The notes under the pieces: model-generated | Told to the model about the DNA's origin: nothing | Seen by the model: the letters and a program-made list of their open reading frames with translations, nothing else | The model's database searches: none | Position numbers and translations under genes: made by a program | Part shown: positions 7,758 through 16,958 of the stretch, piece after piece | How positions within the stretch are numbered: the first letter of the stretch is position 1 | Layout: the number at the start of each line of letters is the position of its first letter | Origin: Candidatus Bathyarchaeota archaeon | GTDB taxonomy: Archaea > Thermoproteota > Bathyarchaeia > Bathyarchaeales > Bathycorpusculaceae | Length of the DNA stretch: 64,000 nucleotides | NCBI GenBank assembly: GCA_026414485.1 | Contig: JAOAIX010000001.1 | Location: 184,093-248,092 of the forward strand | Direction of reading: 5' to 3'

Positions 7758-9233
7758 GTGGGCGTTATGACATTGGAAAAAAACCAAATCAAAGCTTTTC
7801 TAAAATCAGCGACCAACGCTGCACAAATTATTCGGGAAACAGCTGAAAAAGACGGTTTTATTCATGTTTTCTCCCATTTGGACGCCGACGGAATCTCAGC
7901 AGCAGGAATAATAGGAAAGGCACTTTTCAGACTTGAGGCAAGATTCCGTATAAGAATAACCCAATGGGTTGACGAAAAAATAGTCACCGAAATCATCACA
8001 GACAAACCTGAACTGGTTATACTTACAGACTTTGGCAGCGGCTATTTAGATTTGCTCAACGAAAAAATCCCCAACGTGAAAATAGTTATACTCGACCACC
8101 ACCAAGTCACAGGAAAAACCCATAACCAAAACCTCATCCAAGTCAACCCGCATATCTACGGCGTCGACGGAGCAACTGACATCAGCGGTTCAGGAGTGAC
8201 TTATTTCACCGCCCGCGCTATCGATCCAAAAAACGTGGATCTATCTCCGATAGCATTAGTTGGGGCGTTAGGCGATATGCAAGACAGATACGACCAACGC
8301 AAACTGGGTGGTTTTAACGATTTAATTGTTGAAGATGCAGTGAACTCAAAACTTGTCACAGTAGAAAAAGACTTGACCTTCTTTGGCAGAGAAACCCGAC
8401 CAATTCACAGAACTTTGGCTTCAACAACCACCCCGTTTTTACCTGGTCTGAGCGGTGAAGAAGACAAAAGCCTTGCCTTCCTTTCAAGCTTAGATATACC
8501 ATTAAAAAACGGTGACAGATGGCGTGCTCTACGCGATCTCACAGAAGAAGAAAAAAAACGTCTGTGCTCCGCTTTAGCTGAATACCTCCTCTCAAAGGGA
8601 CTACACTACGAAGTAACTAACCTGATAGGCTACAACTACATCCTAAACAACGAAGAACCAGGGACTTCACTTCGAGACGGTCGCGAATTTGCAGTTGTTT
8701 TAAACTCCACGGGACGACTAAACCGACCCAGTCTTGGCATAGCTATCTGCATGGGGGAGCGTGGTGCAGCTCTTGAAGAAGCCAACAAAGTTCTCGAAGA
8801 CTACCGAAAAGACATTAACAAATACCTAATATGGGTCATGGAGAAACCTGAACGCCTCAGAGAACTGGAAAACATCTACGTTGTAAACGGGGAAAACTTC
8901 GTGAACGAAAAAATCATAGGTACAATCTCTTCTATTCTCGTTTCGAACCTGCCAAAAGTCGATAAACCCCTTATAGCGTACGCCCATGTTACAGGCGAAG
9001 GTGTAGCTAAGTTTTCAGCCCGAACCACCAATATAGGCGTCAGTAAGGGTATAAACTTGGGTGAAATTATGCAAGTCGCCTCAGAAAAAGTTGAAGGCAA
9101 AGGCGGAGGACACAACATAGCCGCAGGCGCTCAAGCACCACTAGACAAAGTTGAAATTTTTGTACACTGCGTAAACGAGTTGGTCGGTAAACAGTTAAAA
9201 GGCGAAAAAATTGGAAGCGACAATAATTCTTAA
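7758..9233 (+). CDS. Archaeal RecJ-like DHH/DHHA1 nuclease (GAN-type)
   Basis: This 491-residue DHH-family phosphoesterase shows HLDADGISAAG (motif I), ILTDFGSG (II), VILDHHQV (III, the DHH motif) and VGALGDMQDR (IV). A C-terminal DHHA1 domain ends in GGGHNIAAGAQ, the nucleic-acid-binding glycine motif. Archaeal relatives act as single-strand exonucleases, and the GINS-associated nuclease GAN is part of the replisome. The start may be GTG 7758 or ATG 7767. Its last 23 bases overlap the Pcc1 gene. Confidence 0.88.
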   Translation: MGVMTLEKNQIKAFLKSATNAAQIIRETAEKDGFIHVFSHLDADGISAAGIIGKALFRLEARFRIRITQWVDEKIVTEIITDKPELVILTDFGSGYLDLLNEKIPNVKIVILDHHQVTGKTHNQNLIQVNPHIYGVDGATDISGSGVTYFTARAIDPKNVDLSPIALVGALGDMQDRYDQRKLGGFNDLIVEDAVNSKLVTVEKDLTFFGRETRPIHRTLASTTTPFLPGLSGEEDKSLAFLSSLDIPLKNGDRWRALRDLTEEEKKRLCSALAEYLLSKGLHYEVTNLIGYNYILNNEEPGTSLRDGREFAVVLNSTGRLNRPSLGIAICMGERGAALEEANKVLEDYRKDINKYLIWVMEKPERLRELENIYVVNGENFVNEKIIGTISSILVSNLPKVDKPLIAYAHVTGEGVAKFSARTTNIGVSKGINLGEIMQVASEKVEGKGGGHNIAAGAQAPLDKVEIFVHCVNELVGKQLKGEKIGSDNNS

Positions 9234-9456
9234 ATACGACAACGCTAAAACAGCCAGCGCCATAGCCCAAGCAGTTACACCCGATAACGCCACAGCTCCG
9301 CCTGGATTAAAAGTGGAAACATTCATTGACAGATGTAACGTAATAACCACTATAAAATTTGACGGTAAAATCGGCACCTTCTTATCTACAATTGACGACC
9401 TTCTTGAAGGCATATCAACAGCAGAAAAAACTTTGCGCCTTACACGACTAAAATAA
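9211..9456 (+). CDS. pcc1: KEOPS dimerisation subunit Pcc1
   Basis: The 81-residue product has the Pcc1/CTAG layout: a strand (ATIILKYDN), a helix containing AIAQAVTPDNATAP, antiparallel strands ending in TTIKFDGKIGTF, and a C-terminal helix. Pcc1 dimerises and bridges two Kae1 units. The start is TTG inside the recJ-like gene, preceded by GGCGAAAA. Pcc1 lies about 5 kb from kae1-bud32, so KEOPS genes are split between two transcripts. Cgi121 is not in the window. Confidence 0.85.
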   Translation: MEATIILKYDNAKTASAIAQAVTPDNATAPPGLKVETFIDRCNVITTIKFDGKIGTFLSTIDDLLEGISTAEKTLRLTRLK

Positions 9457-9604
9457 ATGTTACGTAATTGTAGAAGTTGACCTCCTGCCGATTTTTAAAT
9501 TAACCCGAAATCATACTTACCCTGTGACTGTTTCAAACATTCTAAAAGTAAATAAACAAGCTCACATTAACACATAAAGAAACCCTAACTTCAGAGGACT
9601 CAAA

Positions 9605-11383
9605 ATGAAGCGAATTACAGTGGTCTTTGCCCTAATACTTCTTCTGTCAGCTGTATCTTTAACTTTAATCTCTAACATCCACCTAACTAAAGCCCAAACA
9701 ACATACTACACAATAAATCACGTAGACCACAAAGTAGAAGTCCTCTATTCAGGTCACCTAGTTATAACAGACACCCTCCAACTTTCTGGTCAAATACCCA
9801 GCACCCTTCAATTGGGCTTCTCAACAAAATATGCCTCACAAGTCCTCAAAGCTACAGCACACGACAGCAACAATCAAACAATCCCCCTAGTTTTAGGCAT
9901 GCAAGGACAAGGCGTAACCACTTTCTACGGTGCAAGCTTAACTATTCCACAAGAAGCAACCCAAACAATAACCACAATTTTCACTTTAACAAACAACCTG
10001 CTAACCCCAACTGTAAATGGCTTTAGTCTAGATTTTCCAGCCTACCCCACTTTAACCGCAACTGCACCACAAGTAACAACAACACTTGACCTCCCATTTG
10101 GCTCAGTTAACGTAAAAATCGAAAAACCTGATGGTACAACAAACACAACTAGTTACACCACAAGCAACCTACCCGCCTACACTACAATGTCTGCAACCGC
10201 CACTTTTTCCAGTGTCTATGGCTATATCCAAAAAGTTGCTATACCCAACTTAAACAGGCAACTCAGCATCATGCCCTCAGGAGAGGTATCGTGCATCGAT
10301 ACTTACAAGATAGTTAACACTGCAAGTAGCAGTGTAAGCTCCTTCAAACTTAACATCTCTTTTGACGCAAAGAACGTTGTGGGCAAAGACCAACTTGGTA
10401 GAACCCTGACAGTGGAAATCCAAGACAGCAACGTTGCACGTGCCGCAAACGTTAGCCTTATCTTGCCAGTTAACACAGGCGAATCTGCAGTGATAACACT
10501 TGAATACAAACTCCCACGCGTTACACAGCAAGCAGGACAATTCATTTTAAATCTGGACTCGTTTCCTTACCTTGACTATTACGTTGAAAAAGCCACCGTA
10601 ACTGTTATGCCTCCAGAAGGCGCACAAATAGTAAGCCCCAAACTCACAAATGTTAACTCTTCCACAGATCTCTCTCGCAACGTTTTCCAAGAAAGTTTAA
10701 CAATCAGCAGAGAAGGAATCAGCTACGTGGACAGCTTGCTCCCTTCGGAAGACGTTACACAAATAACCTTCACCTACAACCCACTCTGGGTTTCCTTCCG
10801 TCCTAGTATCTGGATGTGGACCGTTGCAATAGTAGGCAGCATACTAATCGCAATCTACAAACGCCCCCGAAAAGTTTCCGTTAAAACCGCGTCTACCGTA
10901 ACAACAGCACCCAAAACTGTGTCTACTCCTGTTTCTAAACCTACATCTTCAACACCTAAACCCGAAGCTTCAATTAGCCGCGAACAAATCAAAGCATTCA
11001 CCGATGCCTATGAAGAAAAAATCCGTGTAAAAGCTGAAATTGCCACTCTAGACGACAAAGCGCAGCGCGGAAGAATCCCCAGACAAAAATACAAAGCCAA
11101 ACGCAAAAAACTAGAGCTACGCCTCAACAACCTAAACCAAACAATAACTAACATCCGAGCATACATGCGAAATGTAACCGGTAACTACGCCGAAATAAAT
11201 CACCAACTCGAAGTTGCAGAACTCGAACTTGCAGAGGTTGAAAAACTAATCAAAGCCCTTCAAACCCGACAAGACATAGGCGAACTCTCATTGGAAGACT
11301 ACCGAAGACAACTTGAGGACCTAGAGCGCAGAAAAACCAAAACCGAAGCTACAATCAACGGGCTTCTGCTGAGACTCCATTGA
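9605..11383 (+). CDS. Secreted single-pass protein with ribophorin I (Ost1)-like architecture
   Basis: Of 592 residues, ~1-30 are a signal peptide, ~31-397 a beta-rich extracellular region with many Asn-X-Ser/Thr sites, ~400-418 one membrane helix, and ~455-592 a cytoplasmic coiled coil after a Ser/Thr/Pro linker. This matches human ribophorin I (607 residues, one late membrane helix, cytosolic helical bundle). Segments resembling what I recall of that protein are KDQLGRTLTVE, EYKLP, ATVTVMPPEGAQI just before the membrane, DVTQITFTYN, and the coil GELSLEDYRRQLEDLERRK. Ribophorin I is a non-catalytic oligosaccharyltransferase subunit. The match is from memory and needs profile confirmation. 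Another exported protein with a coiled-coil tail is the alternative. It stands alone, followed by a ferredoxin gene. Confidence 0.6.
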   Translation: MKRITVVFALILLLSAVSLTLISNIHLTKAQTTYYTINHVDHKVEVLYSGHLVITDTLQLSGQIPSTLQLGFSTKYASQVLKATAHDSNNQTIPLVLGMQGQGVTTFYGASLTIPQEATQTITTIFTLTNNLLTPTVNGFSLDFPAYPTLTATAPQVTTTLDLPFGSVNVKIEKPDGTTNTTSYTTSNLPAYTTMSATATFSSVYGYIQKVAIPNLNRQLSIMPSGEVSCIDTYKIVNTASSSVSSFKLNISFDAKNVVGKDQLGRTLTVEIQDSNVARAANVSLILPVNTGESAVITLEYKLPRVTQQAGQFILNLDSFPYLDYYVEKATVTVMPPEGAQIVSPKLTNVNSSTDLSRNVFQESLTISREGISYVDSLLPSEDVTQITFTYNPLWVSFRPSIWMWTVAIVGSILIAIYKRPRKVSVKTASTVTTAPKTVSTPVSKPTSSTPKPEASISREQIKAFTDAYEEKIRVKAEIATLDDKAQRGRIPRQKYKAKRKKLELRLNNLNQTITNIRAYMRNVTGNYAEINHQLEVAELELAEVEKLIKALQTRQDIGELSLEDYRRQLEDLERRKTKTEATINGLLLRLH

Positions 11384-11458
11384 GAAATCAAATAATTAAC
11401 CTAAACACTTTTATTTTCCTTTTAGGCTTGTGATAGAAGTCAACAGAGGTATATAAAC

Positions 11459-11638
11459 ATGGTAAAAATTGTAGTTGATGACAAATGCAATGGCTGTGAA
11501 ACCTGCGTCAACACATGTCCCGTAGGCGTTTACGAAATGAAAAACGGCAAATCCACACCAGTCAAGGTCGATGAATGCCTAGTGTGCAGAGCCTGCGAAT
11601 CACAATGTCCACAAGGCGCTATCCAAGTAATTGAATAA
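11459..11638 (+). CDS. Small ferredoxin with two [4Fe-4S] clusters
   Basis: A 59-residue ferredoxin with two complete CxxCxxCxxxCP motifs (CNGCETCVNTCP and CLVCRACESQCP), each binding one [4Fe-4S] cluster with ligands shared between motifs. It is a low-potential electron carrier, plausibly serving enzymes such as the aldehyde oxidoreductase at 27733. AGAGGT precedes the ATG. It lies 75 bases after the ribophorin-like gene and may be a separate unit. Confidence 0.93.
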   Translation: MVKIVVDDKCNGCETCVNTCPVGVYEMKNGKSTPVKVDECLVCRACESQCPQGAIQVIE

Positions 11639-11721
11639 ACATCTACTAATCTGTGGTCGTTTCCTCCTAACTAACCAACAGCTACAAGCGACGCCCGCTA
11701 ACCTATCTTTTTCTTTATTGC

Positions 11722-13149
11722 TTACATCCTCTCTCGGAAGACTCTTTCAATATACTCTGCCAAACTTATTTTCTTTCTTTTCGCAATCCTCTTAAGTGCG
11801 CTGCTGACACCAGTGCCATATTGTATTGCCTTCTTATGTTTCCAAACTATAGCTTCTGAAAGCCCTATACGCTGAGCTGTTTCACGCAGTACAATTTTCC
11901 GAAAAGAATCTGCCTTTTTATCAAACTTCAACTCCACAGGCAGACTTAACGCGAAATCTGCAAGTTTATACGAGGCAAAAGGCAAACGTAATTCCACGTC
12001 GTGGAAACCACAGATTTTCTTATCTCGCTCAATGTTGCTCTCGTGGATGCTGACAACATCACGGTAAATTGTTTTTCTAACGTTTTCTTCTCCCCCCATC
12101 ATATATTCGTTAACATAACGTTTATAGCCACCGAAAAGCTCATCTGCCCCTTGACCAGCCAAAAGCACACTAAAACCTGCTTCAGCTACCTTTTCTGCAA
12201 TCCAGTAAAATGGCACCCCAATACTAACTTTCAGTGGGTCGGCATCTTCAATCAACCAAACCACTTCATGGATAACTCTTTCAATATCAGTCTCTTTAAA
12301 CAACTGAACCTCCAATGGTAACCCCAGTTCTTCTGCCGCTTTCAATGCATATGCTGTTTCAGGTTGATTATCCAAGCTTACATGAACAAGTTGAACGTCT
12401 GCTCCAAATTTCTTAGCCAAAAACGCAACAATGCTGCTGTCTAAACCCCCAGAAAATGCTACTGCCACCTTCTGCACTCCTTTTAAACGTAACTTGACAG
12501 ACTGTTCCAAAAGCTTCTTCAGTTTATCAACTGCATCGCCCAGAGTGATGTGGGTTGGGGCAGAGTAATTCAAGACTTTTACAGGTTGAAAAGTAAATCC
12601 CCCACGTTTAACTATTGCTATGTTTCCGGGAGGAAAAGACTTGGGTGAATCAATACCCAAACGCCATAATATTTTCCGATTTGATGCTACAGCCACAATC
12701 TGATTGTTTTCGCCATAATAAAGTGGTTCCACACCCAATGGGTCTCTAGCTACCAATAGCTTGTTTGCTTCAGTTACAATTAAAGAAAAGTCACCTTCAG
12801 CAATATGCATGCATGACTTCACCGCATCAATCGTTTTCTCTCTTGGATTCTTGGTAATAGCCTCCAAAACTGAATTTGATTCAGACTTATAGATTGACCC
12901 GCTAAAAATGGCAGTTTTGTCCTCCGTTTTCATCACCACAGGTTTTTTGTTGTGTTTTGTTGTGGCAAAACCCACTGCAATAGGCGAAGATACTTCTTGG
13001 GGAAGCAATTCTATTGTCTTTGTAGCTACTGCCTCAGAAGCACTGGTAACACCAAAATTTGACGCTTTTATGCAACTTTTCAGTGTTTCGATTACTTTTG
13101 GCGTGACATTCGCTCCGTTTTTATCCAAAACAGCAACGATTAACCTCAT
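11722..13149 (-). CDS. Asparagine synthetase-like ATP-dependent amidotransferase, glutaminase Cys absent
   Basis: The 475-residue protein has the two-domain layout of AsnB. The C-terminal synthetase domain carries the PP-loop SGGLDSS at 233-239 and GQGADELFGGYKRY. The N-terminal Ntn-like domain keeps the later ARDPLGVEPLYY motif (134-145), but the chain begins MRLIVAVLDK and so lacks the catalytic Cys2 of class II glutaminases. It should therefore use free ammonia or a separate nitrogen donor, or act on another substrate. Related families such as beta-lactam synthetase also lack this Cys. It is divergent from purB with a short shared promoter region. Confidence 0.82.
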   Translation of the reverse strand: MRLIVAVLDKNGANVTPKVIETLKSCIKASNFGVTSASEAVATKTIELLPQEVSSPIAVGFATTKHNKKPVVMKTEDKTAIFSGSIYKSESNSVLEAITKNPREKTIDAVKSCMHIAEGDFSLIVTEANKLLVARDPLGVEPLYYGENNQIVAVASNRKILWRLGIDSPKSFPPGNIAIVKRGGFTFQPVKVLNYSAPTHITLGDAVDKLKKLLEQSVKLRLKGVQKVAVAFSGGLDSSIVAFLAKKFGADVQLVHVSLDNQPETAYALKAAEELGLPLEVQLFKETDIERVIHEVVWLIEDADPLKVSIGVPFYWIAEKVAEAGFSVLLAGQGADELFGGYKRYVNEYMMGGEENVRKTIYRDVVSIHESNIERDKKICGFHDVELRLPFASYKLADFALSLPVELKFDKKADSFRKIVLRETAQRIGLSEAIVWKHKKAIQYGTGVSSALKRIAKRKKISLAEYIERVFRERM

Positions 13150-13240
13150 AGATAACTGTACATCCGTTACTTTGTTTAGTTTAAATGCTTTGGTAAAACA
13201 TTAATGTTTAAGCAGCATATCATTTAGCGAGGAGAAACAC

Positions 13241-14575
13241 TTGCCTATCTTACCAATAGATACAGGTCGTTATGGTACCCCTGAAATGCTGAAAGTTTTT
13301 GAGGAAGAGCAACGTGTCCAGAAATTGCTGGATGTTGAAGCTGCGTTAGCTTGGGCTCACGCTGAAGTGGGTAACATCCCTCATAAAGATGCCGAAAAGA
13401 TTGCTGCCATGGCTTCTACGAAATACGTTAAAGTGGAGCGCATAAAGGCCATCGAGCGCGAAATAAAACATGATCTTGCAGCCCTTGTCAGAGCTCTCTC
13501 AGAGCAGTGTGGTTCAAGCGGCGCATACGTTCACTTGGGTGCAACCAGCTACGATATAGTAGATACGGCAAATGCTCTGCAACTTAAAGATGCCATAGAG
13601 CTAATACTTAAGCGTCTAAACAATCTAAAAGGTATTCTGCAACATAAAGCATACGAGTATAAAGAAACGGTGCTGATGGGTAGAACTCACGGTCAACACG
13701 CCCTCCCCATAACCTTGGGTTTCAAGTTTTCTGTGTGGGGGTACGAAATAAGTCGTCACATTCAAAGACTCAACGAGTGTCGTCCACGGGTAGTCGCAGG
13801 CAAAATGAGCGGCGCGGTTGGAACCCAAGCAGGCTTAGGTGATTACGCCCCTAAAATTCAGGAATTAGTCATGAAACGACTGGACATACGCGCTGCTGAG
13901 ATTTCAACACAGATTGTGCAACGTGACCGCTACACTGAACTTATCTGTATTCTGGCTATGGTCGCTACCTCTCTAGAGAACTTCGCCACTGAGATCCGTG
14001 AGCTCCAAAGACCTGAAATCGCCGAGCTCTTTGAGTCTTTTGAAGCTGAAAAACAAGTTGGTAGCTCTACAATGCCACACAAACGCAACCCTGAGATTTG
14101 CGAACGCATATGCGGTTTAGCTCGCATTGTTCGAGGTCTCACAATTCCAGCGTTTGAAGACATGGTGACTTGGCATGAACGTGATTTGACTCAATCTTCA
14201 ACAGAAAGGTTTGTGCTTCCAGAAGCATGTATCCTCACAGATTATATCCTTTACTTGTTCACGAATGTTCTAGTTAATTTACGAGTTGACGAGCAACGTA
14301 TGTTTCAGAACATCAAGCTGACACAAGGGAGGACAATGTCTGAATCTGTCATGATGGCGCTTACCCGAAAAGGTGTAAACAGACAAGAAGCACACGAGCT
14401 CCTAAGAAAACTAACTTTAAAAAGTGAAGTGGAAAAGCGACCTTTCAGGGAAATTCTGCTTTCCGACAGGTTTGTAAGCAGCAAACTAACCGAAATAGAA
14501 ATAGACGACGCCTTAAACCCTAAGAATTACTTAGGTACAGCTGTCAAACAAGCAGAAGCCTTCTCGAAAGCCTAG
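13241..14575 (+). CDS. purB: Adenylosuccinate lyase
   Basis: A 444-residue fumarase/aspartase-superfamily lyase acting twice in purine synthesis (SAICAR to AICAR, and adenylosuccinate to AMP). The superfamily signature SSTMPHKRNP is present with the flexible active-site loop. Also present are HLGATSYDIVDTANALQL and GRTHGQHALP (catalytic His region). The start is TTG after GAGGAGAAAC. Its stop overlaps the convergent helicase gene by 4 bases. Confidence 0.95.
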   Translation: MPILPIDTGRYGTPEMLKVFEEEQRVQKLLDVEAALAWAHAEVGNIPHKDAEKIAAMASTKYVKVERIKAIEREIKHDLAALVRALSEQCGSSGAYVHLGATSYDIVDTANALQLKDAIELILKRLNNLKGILQHKAYEYKETVLMGRTHGQHALPITLGFKFSVWGYEISRHIQRLNECRPRVVAGKMSGAVGTQAGLGDYAPKIQELVMKRLDIRAAEISTQIVQRDRYTELICILAMVATSLENFATEIRELQRPEIAELFESFEAEKQVGSSTMPHKRNPEICERICGLARIVRGLTIPAFEDMVTWHERDLTQSSTERFVLPEACILTDYILYLFTNVLVNLRVDEQRMFQNIKLTQGRTMSESVMMALTRKGVNRQEAHELLRKLTLKSEVEKRPFREILLSDRFVSSKLTEIEIDDALNPKNYLGTAVKQAEAFSKA

Positions 14576-16797
14576 TAATCTCCAAGTGACTTCTGCTTCC
14601 ACTCTTCACCTTTGTTTAACTGTTCCCAGGTTTCTTTCTTTACAAATCCCCCAATCTGTTCTTTCACTTTTCTAGCTAATACAGGACCTAGTAATGCAAT
14701 TAAATCCTCTGTTTTCGCCTGTTTCAGATCATCTATAGTTTTGTATCCAGAATTATACAATTTACGCCCCCGCACTCGGCCTATACTTTCCAGCTTTACG
14801 ATAGGTAACAATTCACGTTTTATACCTTTAGACACCCTCTCTACCAATTCAGCAGTTAGATGTAAACACTCTTTTTCACGTAAAAGCGTTGCCAACTCAT
14901 GCGTCGCATGCAGCAACCATTTCCCGTTTTCAATTATCCTGTAGAGATCACCCGGTTGTACACCATATTTTTCAAGCAATTCCTCCTCGCTGCTCTCTTC
15001 AATCCATGCCTTTAAAATTAAAGCAGTTTTAACTTCACCAAGAAATTCTTCAAAACCCAACCGATCTTCCCATTCAGCGGGTGGCAACACAAAAAACTCT
15101 TTTCGATGTTCTTCTAGAAGAACTGACATTTGATCAATTTCTTCTCCGTAAGGTCTCATAACTGGTCCCATATCAGGAGTATGCGCTATTAAATGTAGCA
15201 TGCTGAACTCAGTCAAACAATCAGGTTTGCACTTTAGCGCATCACGGATAACAACGCCTGAAACAGGGTCAAGATAAAGTTCGCTTACACGTTTCCCAAA
15301 AGGAGTTGCAAACAGGTTATTTCCGTCTAAGTAGAACATTTGCTCTTCATAGAGATACTTTAAAATTTTTGATATCACCGACTTTATGCCCTTGACATCG
15401 TACTGATGAGCATAGAAAGTTTTACCAAAAAATTCGTATATACCCCCCTCAGTGTTGGCGAACCCAGAAGCAACCGTGGCTAAAACATGCCCCCGAATGA
15501 TTTTCTCCACAGCCAGCCTTGACCATATCCGCTCTGGACGAGCCAAAATAAAATTATCTATAAGATAATCAGCTTCGTCAGCTGTTTTTGCTATAAGAAT
15601 TGCTTCGCCTGCTTTGTCGTATTTTGGTCTGCCCGCTCTTCCCGCCATCTGCTTGTATTCCAAAACGCTAATGGGGTAGTAGCCGTAACCTACTTCATAG
15701 CGCCGGTAATCTTGTATTATGACAACTCGTGCAGGAAGATTCATGCCGAAGGCTAACGTCGGCGTCGCAGTTAACACCTTAATCCTTCCTGTCCTAAATA
15801 AATCTTCGATTATTCTCCGGTGTGCCCCACCTAAACCCGCATGGTGAAATGCCACGCCACACTGAACAAGCTCAGCTAGGTCATCACTAATTTTTGTTCG
15901 CTCATCCGTATTTCTAACTTTTTCAGCTTCCTTCTCCAGTGTTTTCTTAGCAACTTTGGAGAGTTCTTTGGCCGTGTGATCAGCAATTTTTTTAGCTAAC
16001 GCTACTGCATTTCTTCGTGTAGACGCAAAAACCAGCGCTTGACCACCTGTTTTAACAGTGTTTAACACTAAATTCACAGAATCGTTACTTGTTTTGCGTA
16101 CAATTTTTTTTACTTCCCCATCTTTAAACTGAATTTCATCATGCAACAGTACCCCTTCTTTGAGTGTAACCGGTCGCCACTCAGTTGTAACAAATTGTGC
16201 TTCGAGCCATCTAGCAACTTCATCTACGTTGCCCATAGTTGCGCTTAACGCTAAAACTTGAATTGAGGGGTTAATCTGCATAAGTCTTGCCAACACAACT
16301 TCAAGTGTTGGGCCACGTTCCGCATCATTAAGTAGATGCACTTCGTCGGCAACAACCAAAGACACGCTGTCCATCCACCTGGCACGGTGTCGCAGAAGCG
16401 AATCTGCCTTTTCATTCGTTGTTATGACTATATCATAATTCTCGAGCCATGGGTCGTTGCTATCATAGTCTCCTGTGCTTATGCCTATTCTAATGTTGTT
16501 ACCATCGGCTTTTTTGAGAGCAGCATACTTTTTGAAGTCGTCAAATTTCTCGTTTGCCAACGCCTTCAAAGGCGCAAGATAAACGGCTTTTCCCCCTTTT
16601 TCCAGCACATGTTTAAGACAGCAAAGCTCTGCCACCAAAGTTTTTCCGGACGCGGTGGGACTTGCCAAAACTAGATTTTTTCCCTGTAATGCCCCTGCCC
16701 GTACCGCCTCTTCTTGTGGAGGATACAGCTCTGTAACCCCACTTTGAATAATCAAATCTTTAACTTGTTGGGGAATAGCAAGTTCTGTTATTTTCAC
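14572..16797 (-). CDS. hel308: Ski2-like DNA helicase Hel308
   Basis: The 741-residue superfamily 2 helicase has a Q-type motif (LYPPQEEAV), Walker A ASPTASGKT at 45-53, DEVH at 150-153, SATMGN (motif III), ATPTLAFGMNLPARVV, and QMAGRAGRP (motif VI). A winged helix, ratchet domain and C-terminal helix-hairpin-helix (SIGRVRGRKLYNSGYKTI) follow. Hel308 unwinds forked and lagging-strand DNA at stalled replication forks. Length is typical of archaeal Hel308. Confidence 0.94.
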   Translation of the reverse strand: MKITELAIPQQVKDLIIQSGVTELYPPQEEAVRAGALQGKNLVLASPTASGKTLVAELCCLKHVLEKGGKAVYLAPLKALANEKFDDFKKYAALKKADGNNIRIGISTGDYDSNDPWLENYDIVITTNEKADSLLRHRARWMDSVSLVVADEVHLLNDAERGPTLEVVLARLMQINPSIQVLALSATMGNVDEVARWLEAQFVTTEWRPVTLKEGVLLHDEIQFKDGEVKKIVRKTSNDSVNLVLNTVKTGGQALVFASTRRNAVALAKKIADHTAKELSKVAKKTLEKEAEKVRNTDERTKISDDLAELVQCGVAFHHAGLGGAHRRIIEDLFRTGRIKVLTATPTLAFGMNLPARVVIIQDYRRYEVGYGYYPISVLEYKQMAGRAGRPKYDKAGEAILIAKTADEADYLIDNFILARPERIWSRLAVEKIIRGHVLATVASGFANTEGGIYEFFGKTFYAHQYDVKGIKSVISKILKYLYEEQMFYLDGNNLFATPFGKRVSELYLDPVSGVVIRDALKCKPDCLTEFSMLHLIAHTPDMGPVMRPYGEEIDQMSVLLEEHRKEFFVLPPAEWEDRLGFEEFLGEVKTALILKAWIEESSEEELLEKYGVQPGDLYRIIENGKWLLHATHELATLLREKECLHLTAELVERVSKGIKRELLPIVKLESIGRVRGRKLYNSGYKTIDDLKQAKTEDLIALLGPVLARKVKEQIGGFVKKETWEQLNKGEEWKQKSLGDY

Positions 16798-16913
16798 TGA
16801 ATGCTCCCAGCTGTCACTTTTTCAGAGGAAATATGAGGCGCGCAGATTTATAGTATTAATGCCGTTTTTTTGCTCTTTTAGCTGCTAGGTTTTTTAACTA
16901 TTTTTCCATATTA

Positions 16914-16922
16914 ACATATAAG
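16914..16922 (+). promoter_or_regulatory. TATA box of the sulfur-mobilisation operon
   Basis: ACATATAAG lies about 40 bases before the start codon of the first cysteine desulfurase-like gene. It is the only good TATA in the interval after hel308. Confidence 0.45.
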
Positions 16923-16958
16923 CCTGTTATTATTTCATTTAACAGGACGTGTGGTTAG

